The position numbers were made by a program, and so were the translations under genes. 64,000 nucleotides of DNA from Pseudomonas grimontii (GTDB taxonomy: Bacteria > Pseudomonadota > Gammaproteobacteria > Pseudomonadales > Pseudomonadaceae), in contig NZ_VFES01000023.1 in NCBI RefSeq assembly GCF_007858185.1, positions 29,643 to 93,642 of the forward strand, in the 5' to 3' direction. Each line of letters opens with the position of its first letter. Position 1 is the first letter of the stretch. The notes beneath the pieces were generated by a model, which saw only the letters and a program-made list of their open reading frames with translations, had not been told where the DNA came from and did no database searches. This document shows, piece after piece, positions 51,163 through 59,439 of the stretch.

Positions 51163-51972
51163 ATGCTCCTGACCCCCAATGCCATGAGCCGCAGGATGCG
51201 CTTGGGCCTCTACACCACCACCGGGTTGATTGGCCTGTTCCTGCTGCTGCCGATCGTGTTCATCGTGCTGCTGTCGTTCGGCTCGTCGCAATGGCTGGTG
51301 TTCCCGCCGCCGGGCTGGACGCTGAAATGGTACGGCCAGTTCTTCTCCAACGCCGACTGGATGAACGCGGCCATGGCCAGCCTCAAGGTGGCCGTGCTGA
51401 CCACCGTGTTCGCCGTCGCCCTGGGCCTGCCTACCGCATTTGCCCTGGTGCGCGGGCGCTTCCCCGGCCGCGAATTGCTCTACGGCCTGTTCACCCTGCC
51501 GATGATCGTGCCGCTGGTGATCATCGCAGTGGCGGTGTATGCGCTGTTCCTCAAGCTGGGCTACACCGGCACGATGTTCGCCTTTGTGGTCAGCCATGTG
51601 ATCGTGGCGCTGCCGTTCACCATCATCTCGATCATTAACTCGCTGAAGCTGTTCGACCAGTCGATCGAAGACGCGGCGGTAATCTGTGGCGCCTCGCGGT
51701 TGCAGGCGGTGTTCAAGGTGACCTTCCCGGCGATTCGCCCGGGGATGGTGGCCGGTGCACTGTTCGCCTTCCTGGTCTCGTGGGACGAAGTGGTGCTCAG
51801 CGTGATGATGGCCAGCCCGACCCTGCAAACCCTTCCCGTAAAAATGTGGACCACCCTGCGCCAGGACCTGACGCCTGTGATCGCCGTCGCGTCGACGCTG
51901 CTGATCGGCCTCTCGGTGCTGGTCATGGTGATTGCCGCCGCCGTTCGCCGGCGTACCGAAACCCGCGCTTGA
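51163..51972 (+). CDS. ABC importer permease, PotC/PotI type
   Basis: The 269-residue protein has six membrane segments and the ATPase-contact loop E-D-A-A-V-I-C-G-A-S-R-L-Q-A-V-F-K-V-T-F-P near 170-190. It starts 6 bases after the first permease gene and completes the two-permease membrane part of the importer. Confidence 0.9.
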   Translation: MLLTPNAMSRRMRLGLYTTTGLIGLFLLLPIVFIVLLSFGSSQWLVFPPPGWTLKWYGQFFSNADWMNAAMASLKVAVLTTVFAVALGLPTAFALVRGRFPGRELLYGLFTLPMIVPLVIIAVAVYALFLKLGYTGTMFAFVVSHVIVALPFTIISIINSLKLFDQSIEDAAVICGASRLQAVFKVTFPAIRPGMVAGALFAFLVSWDEVVLSVMMASPTLQTLPVKMWTTLRQDLTPVIAVASTLLIGLSVLVMVIAAAVRRRTETRA

Positions 51973-51989
51973 GCGCCGAGGAGAAGAAC

Positions 51990-53144
51990 ATGAGTGCAGT
52001 GATCAACGATGTCGCGCAGAGCCATGGCCAACCCCTGGTCAGCCTGCGCAACCTGAACAAGCACTACGGCGAATTCGCTGCCGTGGACAACATCTCGCTG
52101 GACATCAAGGACGGCGAATTCCTCACCTTCCTCGGCTCCAGCGGCTCGGGTAAAAGCACCACGCTGTCGATGCTTGCCGGTTTCGAAACGCCGAGCAGCG
52201 GCGAGATCCTGGTCAGCGGCCAATCACTGGTCAACGTGCCGCCGCACAAGCGCGACATCGGCATGGTGTTCCAGCGTTACTCACTGTTCCCGCATTTGTC
52301 GGTGCGCGACAACATCGCCTTCCCCCTGGCGATTCGCAAACTGGCCAGCGCCGAACGCGAAAAGCGCGTCGACGCCATGCTCAAGCTGGTGCAACTGGAG
52401 CCGTTCGCCCATCGCCGCCCTTCGCAATTGTCCGGCGGCCAACAGCAACGGGTCGCCATCGCCCGCGCGCTGGTGTACGAGCCACGCATCCTGCTGATGG
52501 ACGAACCCCTCGGCGCCCTCGACAAGAAGCTGCGCGAAGACCTGCAAGACGAACTGCGTCAACTGCACCGGCGCCTGGGCATCACCATCGTCTACGTGAC
52601 CCACGACCAGGAAGAAGCCATGCGCCTGTCCCAGCGCATCGCGATTTTCAGCCACGGCAAGATCGTCGGCCTGGGCAGCGGCTTCGACCTCTACCAGAAC
52701 CCGCCGAACGCGTTCGTGGCGTCGTTCCTCGGCAATTCCAACTTCCTCAAGCTCAAGGCCCAGGGCAACGCCGTGGCGACGTTCGAAGGCCAGGCGCTGT
52801 CGATCCGCCTGACCAGCGGGCTGCACACCGAGCAGGATGTGCTGCTGATGGTACGCCCGGAAAAAGCCCTGGCGCTGAGTGTCGAACAGGCCGCTGAACA
52901 ACCATTGGCGGCGGGCTGGAATGAAGTGTCGGCGATTGTGGGTGAGGTGCTGTTCCTCGGCGAAAGCCAGACCTGCACGGTGAAAACCCTGGGCGGCACG
53001 TCGATGACAGTCAAGGCACTGTCCGCTGCCGGTATGCCGCTCAAGGCCGGCGACCCGGTGCGTGTGCGCTGGGCGACGGCGGATGCGTGTGTGTATACCG
53101 AGTGGGCTGAAAGCGATCTGAACAAGGCCGCTGGCGCGCATTGA
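51990..53144 (+). CDS. ABC importer ATP-binding protein, PotA/PotG type
   Basis: The 384-residue ATPase has Walker A G-S-S-G-S-G-K-S-T (near 48), a Q-loop (V-F-Q-R-Y-S-L-F-P-H), signature L-S-G-G-Q-Q-Q-R, Walker B I-L-L-M-D-E-P and the switch histidine in V-T-H-D-Q-E-E-A. A C-terminal TOBE domain follows (about 300-375). GAGGAGA precedes the ATG at 51990. Last gene of the transporter operon and of the island. Confidence 0.93.
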   Translation: MSAVINDVAQSHGQPLVSLRNLNKHYGEFAAVDNISLDIKDGEFLTFLGSSGSGKSTTLSMLAGFETPSSGEILVSGQSLVNVPPHKRDIGMVFQRYSLFPHLSVRDNIAFPLAIRKLASAEREKRVDAMLKLVQLEPFAHRRPSQLSGGQQQRVAIARALVYEPRILLMDEPLGALDKKLREDLQDELRQLHRRLGITIVYVTHDQEEAMRLSQRIAIFSHGKIVGLGSGFDLYQNPPNAFVASFLGNSNFLKLKAQGNAVATFEGQALSIRLTSGLHTEQDVLLMVRPEKALALSVEQAAEQPLAAGWNEVSAIVGEVLFLGESQTCTVKTLGGTSMTVKALSAAGMPLKAGDPVRVRWATADACVYTEWAESDLNKAAGAH

Positions 53145-53148
53145 GTCA

Positions 53149-53234
53149 CGCCCCACCACTCGGTGCCTCGCCTAGGCTTGGCATGCCCTCACTCCGGCCA
53201 GCGTGGTTAACGGGGCGCCTGAGATCACGATCAA
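53149..53234. repeat. Imperfect 90-base repeat, copy 1
   Basis: Runs from CGCCCCACCACTCGG to GGGGCGCCTGAGATCA. It is repeated in the same orientation at 53438-53537 with about one change per ten bases. Part of a 540-base gap (53145-53684) with no gene. Confidence 0.75.
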
Positions 53235-53281
53235 AGGCAAGAGCAAAAGCAGGCTGATACCTCACGGATGTATGGAGATCA

Positions 53282-53312
53282 AACTGTGGGAGGGGGCTTG
53301 CCCCCGATGGCG
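53282..53312. repeat. REP half, left partner of a split doublet
   Basis: AAACTGTGGGAGGGGGCTTG...CCCGATGGCGG without a partner close by. The matching right half, with the same unusual CTGTGG/CCACAG edge, lies at 53618-53661. Confidence 0.75.
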
Positions 53313-53437
53313 GCCTGTGGGCCGACCATTTGCTGGGGTTGGAATGAGTACATATCCGTTGCTGCGGTAACGGCCGCTATGGGTTCCGCCCTGACGGCGG
53401 CTCACTTTTGAACAGCGCAAAAGTAAGCAAAACGCTT

Positions 53438-53537
53438 CGCCCCACCACTCGGCACCTCGCCCAGGCTCGGTGTGCCCCAAATCACTATCGAATTCCGGCC
53501 AGCGTGGTTTAACGGGGCGCCTGAGATCAAGATCAAG
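53438..53537. repeat. Imperfect 90-base repeat, copy 2
   Basis: Second copy of 53149-53234, slightly longer (ATCGAATTC inserted in the middle). It is preceded by CTTTTGAACAGCGCAAAAGTAA, a further dispersed Pseudomonas repeat. Confidence 0.75.
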
Positions 53538-53617
53538 ATCTAAAGCAAGATCAAGGGCGGCTCGCTTCGCATCGTGGTTACCGTTGGCTGCTACAAAGTT
53601 GTGTAGATACCTATAGC

Positions 53618-53661
53618 TATCGGGGGCAAGTCGAATCGTCGCACCGCCCCTCCCACAGTTT
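53618..53661. repeat. Variant REP half, right partner of a split doublet
   Basis: TATCGGGGGCAAG, then the odd centre TCGAATCGTCGCACC seen also at 30727-30775, then GCCCCTCCCACAG. Its edge complements 53282-53312. Confidence 0.7.
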
Positions 53662-53684
53662 TGATTTGTGTTGTGTCAGTGATG

Positions 53685-54833
53685 TCAGGGTGGAGAGTTT
53701 TTCAGCCGCCCAGCCGTATCGATACTCACGACAACCGACAACCCCGGCCGCAACCGCTCGCTCTCGGCCTGATCCGGGTCCACGGTGATCCGCACCGGCA
53801 CGCGTTGGGCAATCTTCACAAAGTTGCCCGTCGCGTTGTCGGCCTGCAACAGGCTGAACTCCGACCCCGTCGCCGGGGAAATATGCTGCACCGTGCCGTG
53901 AAACTTGCGGTGGTTGAGCGCATCCACGGTGAAGGTCACCGGCTGGCCGATCTGCACATTGTCCATCTGGGTTTCTTTCATGTTGGCGATCACCCACAGC
54001 TGGTGCGGCACCAGCGCCATCAACTGCGCGCCGGAGTTGACGTAGGCCCCCAGCCGCACGCCAATCTGCCCCAACTGCCCGTCACGCGGGGCGGTGATGC
54101 GCGTGTTGGACAGGTCGATACGCGCCAACTCCACCGCCGCCTCGGCACTCGCCACCGCCGCTTCCAGGGAACCGCGATTGACGATCACCGTTTGCAAATC
54201 CTGCCGCGCAATTTCCAGGCTGGCCTGGGCTTGTGCGACGGCGGCGATGGTCTGGGCATTGGCGGCACGGGTCACGTCCAGCTCGCGCCTGGACACCGAG
54301 CCGTCGCTGATCAGCTCTTCGTTGCGACGCAGGTCGGCGGTGCTTTTGCGCGCCTGGGCCTGGCTGTCCACCAGTGCGGCCTGACGCAGCTTGATCGTCG
54401 CTTCGGCGCTGTTGCGTTGTTGCACCACATTGGCCAGCGAGGCCTTTTGCACCGCCAGTTGCGCCAGCGCCTGGTCGAGGCGCTGCTTGTAGATGCGGTC
54501 ATCCAGGCGCACCAGCAGATCGCCGGCCTTGACGTACTGGAAGTCCTGCACCGGCACCTCGAACACATAACCGCTGAGCTGCGGGCCGATGATGGTGACC
54601 TGGCCGCGCACCAGGGCGTTCTCGGTGGTTTCCACCGCGCTGCTGAACGGCGGCAATTGCCAGGCATACAGCACGATCAGCACCCCAACGATGGCAATCG
54701 CGGCAAAGCCCAGGGACGAGAGGATGCGCACGCGCAATGAGCGCGGCTCGGTGACCGTGGCGCCGGGCGGCGTGGTGCCTTCCGGGGTGGCGGCGATGGC
54801 GTTGGTGGTCGTGGTGGTGGTCGGTTCGGTCAT
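53685..54833 (-). CDS. HlyD/EmrA-family membrane fusion protein
   Basis: The 382-residue protein has a Thr-rich cytoplasmic start (residues 1-30), one membrane helix (about 38-58), and the periplasmic adaptor architecture: a biotinyl-lipoyl half-motif (V-R-G-Q-V-T-I-I-G-P-Q-L-S-G-Y-V), a long coiled coil (about 110-220) and the second half (R-I-T-A-P-R-D-G-Q-L-G-Q-I). It connects the inner-membrane pump to an outer-membrane channel, which is not encoded nearby. It overlaps the pump gene by ATGA and follows it, reversed relative to E. coli emrAB. Confidence 0.92.
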   Translation of the reverse strand: MTEPTTTTTTNAIAATPEGTTPPGATVTEPRSLRVRILSSLGFAAIAIVGVLIVLYAWQLPPFSSAVETTENALVRGQVTIIGPQLSGYVFEVPVQDFQYVKAGDLLVRLDDRIYKQRLDQALAQLAVQKASLANVVQQRNSAEATIKLRQAALVDSQAQARKSTADLRRNEELISDGSVSRRELDVTRAANAQTIAAVAQAQASLEIARQDLQTVIVNRGSLEAAVASAEAAVELARIDLSNTRITAPRDGQLGQIGVRLGAYVNSGAQLMALVPHQLWVIANMKETQMDNVQIGQPVTFTVDALNHRKFHGTVQHISPATGSEFSLLQADNATGNFVKIAQRVPVRITVDPDQAESERLRPGLSVVVSIDTAGRLKNSPP

Positions 54834-56473
54834 GAAGTGGCGCCGCTGGGTTGAACGGGAGTGGCTGCTTTAGTGGTGCTCATCAGCCACAGACTGCGGA
54901 TAAAAATCCAGATCATGGTCAGGATCGCGATAATCGCGATCAGCATGAACACATCGTTGTAGGCCATGACATTGGCCTCACGGGTCGCCGCCGTGGCCAG
55001 GCTGCGGATGCCCATGAGGTTACGCAGTTCCGGGTCGGCGACGATACCGCCATAGGCCGACCCGCCGCTCTGCACCCGCGCGGCCACACGCGGGTCGAGC
55101 AAGGTCAGGTGCTCGACGATCATGCTGGAGTGATACTTCTCGCGCACGATCTGGAAGGTGCCGAGCAAGGCCGCGCCGATCAGGCCGCCGAGGTTCTGGC
55201 AAATCCCGAACATCACCGAAAAGCTCACCAGGTTACGCGGGTTGGCCAGCACGTTTTTGGTGCCCAGCACCATGGTCGGCCCCAGAAAGAACGTACCGCC
55301 GAAGCCTAGCAGGAACTGGCTGACGTACAGGTTCTGCGGGCGCGTGAGGTTGCTGGAGAAACTGTCCATCACCGAACCGGTGGCCATCAGCGCCAGGGAA
55401 ATCACCAGCGGCATCAGCAGGTGCGCCGGGTTGATCGTCAGTGCACTGACCACCAGCCCACTGATCGCGCCGGCCAGCATCACCACATACAGCGTATGCA
55501 TCTGCTGGTAGCTCATGTTCAACATTTGCATGAACCCGACCGCGCCGGTGGACTGCTCCGACAGCACCATGCGAATCAGGATCACCGCCAGCGCGAGGCG
55601 AATCATGGTGCCGCTGCCCAGCCAGCGGGTCATCAGCAGCGGGTTGGCGCGATTATGTTCGATGGCCAGGCCAGCCATGATCAGCACCAGGGAACAGGCC
55701 GAGGCCACGCCGATCCACGGCGCTTCCAGCCACCAGTCGATACGCCCCAGGGACAGGACCGCGCACAGCAGGGCCACGCCGCTGGCGAGGATGGCGAACG
55801 TGAGGAAATCGAGTTTTTCAAAGGTCTTGAAGCGGTCGCCGGGTGGCAGCTTGAGCAGGAACACACAGCCCAGGCAGATCAGCGCCATGCCCAGTTCGAA
55901 CAGGTACAAACCACGCCACTCGGCAATTTGCAGCAGGTCTTCGGAGAACAGTCGCGCCAGCGGCAGGGCCAATTGCGCCGTGCCCAACCCCAGCACCAGG
56001 GATTTCAACCGCCACTTGGCCGGGAACGCCTGGATCATGTAGTACAAGCCCAACGAACTCAGCGCCGCGCCGACCATGCCGTGGGCCGCCCGTACGGCGA
56101 TGGCCGAGTTGAGGTCGTTGACGAACAAGTGGCCGAAGGTCACCAGCGCGTAGAGCACCAGGAACACCTCGGTAAACGCCCGCAGGCCGAATTGCTGGCG
56201 AAACTTCACCAGCAGCAGGTTCATGCACACGTTGGTCATCACATAGGCGGCGGGCAGCCAGGCCATTTCGGCGGTAGTCGCACCGAGGGCGCCTTGCAGG
56301 TATTGCAGGTTGGCGATGACCAGCGCGTTGCCCAGGCCACCGGTGATTGCCACCAGCACGCCCACCAGCGCGTACAGCCAGCGCTTGTGGGTGGGGTGCC
56401 ACGGCGTCGACGGCGAACCGGGCAGGCTCGGGCGCTCGTGGGGTTCCCAGGTGTGGGGAGTGTATTTATCCAT
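54830..56473 (-). CDS. MFS drug exporter of the DHA2 (EmrB) type
   Basis: The 547-residue protein has about fourteen hydrophobic helices, as in the 14-helix drug:proton antiporters. Typical parts are N-L-Q-Y-L-Q-G-A-L-G-A-T-T-A-E-M-A-W-L-P-A-A-Y near helix 1-2, L-K-S-L-V-L-G-L-G-T-A-Q-L-A-L-P in helix 5 and a long C-terminal helix. With the fusion protein it should pump toxic organic compounds out across both membranes. No regulator is immediately beside it; the nearest is the TetR gene at 56590, same strand upstream. Confidence 0.9.
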   Translation of the reverse strand: MDKYTPHTWEPHERPSLPGSPSTPWHPTHKRWLYALVGVLVAITGGLGNALVIANLQYLQGALGATTAEMAWLPAAYVMTNVCMNLLLVKFRQQFGLRAFTEVFLVLYALVTFGHLFVNDLNSAIAVRAAHGMVGAALSSLGLYYMIQAFPAKWRLKSLVLGLGTAQLALPLARLFSEDLLQIAEWRGLYLFELGMALICLGCVFLLKLPPGDRFKTFEKLDFLTFAILASGVALLCAVLSLGRIDWWLEAPWIGVASACSLVLIMAGLAIEHNRANPLLMTRWLGSGTMIRLALAVILIRMVLSEQSTGAVGFMQMLNMSYQQMHTLYVVMLAGAISGLVVSALTINPAHLLMPLVISLALMATGSVMDSFSSNLTRPQNLYVSQFLLGFGGTFFLGPTMVLGTKNVLANPRNLVSFSVMFGICQNLGGLIGAALLGTFQIVREKYHSSMIVEHLTLLDPRVAARVQSGGSAYGGIVADPELRNLMGIRSLATAATREANVMAYNDVFMLIAIIAILTMIWIFIRSLWLMSTTKAATPVQPSGATS

Positions 56474-56589
56474 TCGATGACCTAGATGACCCGACGAGGG
56501 ACGTCGGTAAAACCATTACTCAGAGTAGTAAACCTGAGCGGGGTTCATCTTGCCATCTTGGGCGCATCAGTTAGCGCCCCTCCTGCCAC

Positions 56590-57177
56590 TCATGCGCTGT
56601 GTTCTTCACTCAATGGCAGGGATGCGATTATCTCAGCGCGGCACGTCTGCAGGATTTCATCCGCCAGGCCCGAGTCATCCGGACACGCCCGTGACAGCAT
56701 GACCGCACCGATTGCATGGGCCAGCAGGTCGATCATTTTCGCGCGGGCCTCTTGCCTGGTGACATCCACACCCGCCGTGTACTTGTCCTCGAGTGCTGCA
56801 AGGGTGTTTTCAACGCCACTGGCAAAGGTCGCCTTCAGATCATCCGACTGACGGGCGGCGTCACCACACAGGGCTGCCATGGTGCATCCCTCTCCCCTGC
56901 CGTCCCTGTGATCCCTGGACACGTACAGGTTCACAAAGCCCGGCACGTCCAGATCGCACGTACTCGACAGGGATTTTGCCAGGCTATTTTCGGCCGCTTC
57001 GGCCATCAAGTCGGCTTTGGAGCCGAAGTGTTTGTAGAAGCCTCCCTGGGTAAAACCCGCGGTAGCCATGAGCTCTGCGACACCCACACCGTCATAGCCA
57101 CGCTCACGAAACAGCTCTGACGCCGTCTCCACAATATGAGCTCGGTTAGCGAGTGATTGCGTCTTGGTGATCTTCAT
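56590..57177 (-). CDS. TetR-family transcriptional regulator
   Basis: The 195-residue protein has the N-terminal TetR helix-turn-helix (about 10-55: N-R-A-H-I-V-E-T-A-S-E-L-F-R-E-R-G-Y, then L-M-A-T-A-G-F-T-Q-G-G-F-Y-K-H-F-G-S-K). Its helical ligand domain contains G-C-T-M-A-A-L, as in AcrR-like regulators of quinone or aldehyde reductases. It is divergent from the SDR and oxidoreductase genes, with a large inverted repeat in between. It may also influence the efflux genes downstream. Confidence 0.9.
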   Translation of the reverse strand: MKITKTQSLANRAHIVETASELFRERGYDGVGVAELMATAGFTQGGFYKHFGSKADLMAEAAENSLAKSLSSTCDLDVPGFVNLYVSRDHRDGRGEGCTMAALCGDAARQSDDLKATFASGVENTLAALEDKYTAGVDVTRQEARAKMIDLLAHAIGAVMLSRACPDDSGLADEILQTCRAEIIASLPLSEEHSA

Positions 57178-57220
57178 TTCGCGCCCCTGGGACTCCTGAA
57201 CAATGGCCCCGACTATACTC

Positions 57221-57272
57221 TGATGTCGATCACAATCAAAACTATTGACACCTTTGATTATGATCGACATCA
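57221..57272. promoter_or_regulatory. Paired TetR-type operators, 20-base inverted repeat
   Basis: The arm TGATGTCGATCACAATCAAA (57221-57240) is mirrored at 57253-57272 with a single mismatch. Each arm contains TGAT-N4-ATCA, itself a dyad of TetR-operator size. The pair is centred between the TetR gene and the divergent SDR gene. Confidence 0.7.
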
Positions 57273-57355
57273 TAAAACCACCAGCGCATATCTCTGCGGC
57301 TGTGCGGCGCAGATCGCCGTCTATGATCATCCTGAACAATCAAGAGCATCTACTT

Positions 57356-58144
57356 ATGAGCACCCCAGAAACCGTACTGATTACCGGCGCCTCATCAGGC
57401 ATTGGCGCGACCTACGCCGAGCGTTTTGCCCAACGTGGGCACAACCTGGTACTGGTGGCCCGCGACAAAAACCGGCTGGACGCACTGGCCTCCCGGCTGC
57501 GTGAAAAACACGCGGTATCCATTGACGTGATCCAGGCCGACCTGACTCAAACCAGCGATCTGACCACCGTCGAAGCTCGCCTGCGTGATGACGCCAGTAT
57601 CGGCATCCTGGTAAACAATGCGGGCGCCGCCCTCTCCGGCAGCTTCATCGAGCAATCCATCGACAGCGTTACCAACCTGGTCGCGCTCAACACCACCGCC
57701 CTGGTGCGACTTGCCAGCGCCATCGCTCCACGCCTGGCACACGCCGGTAACGGCGCGATTATCAACATTGGCTCGGTGGTGGGGCTGGCACCGGAATTCG
57801 GCATGAGCGTCTACGGTGCGACCAAAGCGTTTGTGCTGTTTCTATCCCAAGGGCTGAGCCTTGAGCTCTCGCCCAAAGGCGTCTACGTGCAAGCCGTTCT
57901 TCCAGCGGCAACCCGCACGGAAATCTGGGATCGCGCGGGCATCGACATCAATACGCTGAGCGAAATCATGAGCGTGGACGAGCTGGTCGATGCGGCGCTG
58001 GTCGGTTTTGATCGTCGCGAGCCGGTGACCATTCCACCGTTACAAGACGGTGCCCGTTGGGATGCCTTGCAGGCTGCCCGCCAAGGTTTGCTTGCAGAAA
58101 TTCGCCAATCGGTCGTCGCCGAGCGCTATCAAGCCAAGGCGTGA
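57356..58144 (+). CDS. Short-chain dehydrogenase/reductase
   Basis: The 262-residue classical SDR has T-G-A-S-S-G-I-G (residues 9-16), N-N-A-G-A, a serine region (I-I-N-I-G-S-V-V-G) and Y-G-A-T-K-A (catalytic Tyr and Lys near 152-156). The arginine in V-A-R-D-K-N-R after strand 2 suggests NADP preference. The substrate is unknown. It starts an operon with the quinone-oxidoreductase-like gene and is probably repressed by the divergent TetR protein. Confidence 0.88.
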   Translation: MSTPETVLITGASSGIGATYAERFAQRGHNLVLVARDKNRLDALASRLREKHAVSIDVIQADLTQTSDLTTVEARLRDDASIGILVNNAGAALSGSFIEQSIDSVTNLVALNTTALVRLASAIAPRLAHAGNGAIINIGSVVGLAPEFGMSVYGATKAFVLFLSQGLSLELSPKGVYVQAVLPAATRTEIWDRAGIDINTLSEIMSVDELVDAALVGFDRREPVTIPPLQDGARWDALQAARQGLLAEIRQSVVAERYQAKA

Positions 58145-58173
58145 TAGTTACGCTAAACCATGAGAACTGAACG

Positions 58174-59172
58174 ATGAAAGCCTTCCTGATCGACCGTTAC
58201 GGCAAGAATCCTGGACGTCTTGGCGAGGTCCCGGAGCCGGAACCGGGCATCAACGACGTCTTGGTCAAGGTGCATGCCAGCAGCGTCAACCTGCTGGATT
58301 CGAAGATCAGCAAAGGTGAGTTCAAACTGATCCTGCCGTACACATTCCCGCTGATCATGGGTAACGACCTGGCCGGCGTCGTCGTTCGCGTGGGGTCAGG
58401 CGTGCGCACCTTCAAGCCGGGTGACGAGGTCTATGCGCGCCCGCCCCAGGCGCGCATCGGCGGCTTTGCCGAGCTGATCGCGATAGAGGAAAGTGCCCTC
58501 GCTCTGAAACCCAAAAACACCAGCATGGAACAAGCCGCTGCCCTGCCCCTGGTTGCACTGACAGCCTGGCAGGTGCTGGTTGAAACAGCCCGCTTGAAGA
58601 AAGGACAAAAAGTCTTTATCCACGCAGGCTCCGGTGGCGTCGGCAGCATTGCCATCCAGCTTGCAAAACACCTGGGCGCTTTCGTTGCCACCACGACCAG
58701 CACCCGCAACGTGGAGTGGGTCAAGGCGTTGGGCGCAGACGTCGTCATCGACTACACGCAGCAAAACGTCGAAACCGTGTTGCGCGACTACGACGTCGTA
58801 TTGAACAGCCTCGGCGCTGCCGAACTGGAAAAATCCCTGCGCATTCTCAAGCCGGGAGGCCAGCTCATCTCCATCTCAGGGCCACCGACCGCTGAGTTCG
58901 CACGCGAGCAAAAACTGTTCTGGGGACTGGGTTGGATCATGCGCCTGTTAAGCAGCGGCATACGCAGAAAAGCCCGCAAGCAAGGCATCGACTATGCGTT
59001 CGTGTTCATGCGTGCAAGCGGTGCTCAATTGCAGAAAATCACTGCGCTTGTCGAGTCCGGCGCTATCACACCGGTGATCGACCGAACCTTCCCTTTCGAG
59101 TCAACGGCTGAGGCATTGAGCTACGTCGAACGGGGCAGAGCCAAGGGGAAGGTGGTGATCAAGATCCTATGA
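58174..59172 (+). CDS. NADP-dependent quinone oxidoreductase/enoyl reductase-like MDR enzyme
   Basis: The 332-residue protein is a medium-chain dehydrogenase of the zinc-free quinone-reductase branch: H-A-S-S-V-N-L-L-D near 33, G-N-D-L-A-G-V-V, G-D-E-V-Y-A-R, the cofactor loop H-A-G-S-G-G-V-G-S near 150, and a C-terminal G-K-V-V-I-K-I-L. No zinc ligands are seen. It follows the SDR gene after 29 bases. Both reductases under one TetR regulator suggest detoxification of reactive carbonyl or quinone compounds. Confidence 0.88.
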   Translation: MKAFLIDRYGKNPGRLGEVPEPEPGINDVLVKVHASSVNLLDSKISKGEFKLILPYTFPLIMGNDLAGVVVRVGSGVRTFKPGDEVYARPPQARIGGFAELIAIEESALALKPKNTSMEQAAALPLVALTAWQVLVETARLKKGQKVFIHAGSGGVGSIAIQLAKHLGAFVATTTSTRNVEWVKALGADVVIDYTQQNVETVLRDYDVVLNSLGAAELEKSLRILKPGGQLISISGPPTAEFAREQKLFWGLGWIMRLLSSGIRRKARKQGIDYAFVFMRASGAQLQKITALVESGAITPVIDRTFPFESTAEALSYVERGRAKGKVVIKIL

Positions 59173-59212
59173 CTAAGCCCACCCAACGCTCAAGCTGATG
59201 GCGATGCAGACT

Positions 59213-59348
59213 TGTGGCGAGCGGGCTTGTCCCGCGTCGGGGTGCGCAGCAGCCCCAGAACCAGCCACTGTGCAATATCGGGTACACCGCATTCATCCTT
59301 CATTGGGGGCGCTTCGCACCCCAACGCGGGACAAGCCCGCTCGCCACA
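59213..59348. repeat. Long inverted repeat of the GCGAGCGGGCTTGTCCCGCG type
   Basis: TGTGGCGAGCGGGCTTGTCC at the left is mirrored by GGACAAGCCCGCTCGCCACA at the right. An inner pair GGGGTGCG/CGCACCCC also faces inward. It is a different repeat family from the GTGGGAGG REPs and fills most of the gap 59173-59439. Confidence 0.85.
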
Positions 59349-59439
59349 GGGGTTCCAGTTTGCTGAACGACAGCGCTGAATCGAAGATTCAGCGGCCTCC
59401 CACATTGGACCTCATGTGCATCCAGAAGCGCGTTTCAAA

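Noticed and set aside
59173..59439. Small plus- and minus-strand frames in the gap
   Set aside because: They are produced by the long inverted repeat and have no start signals.
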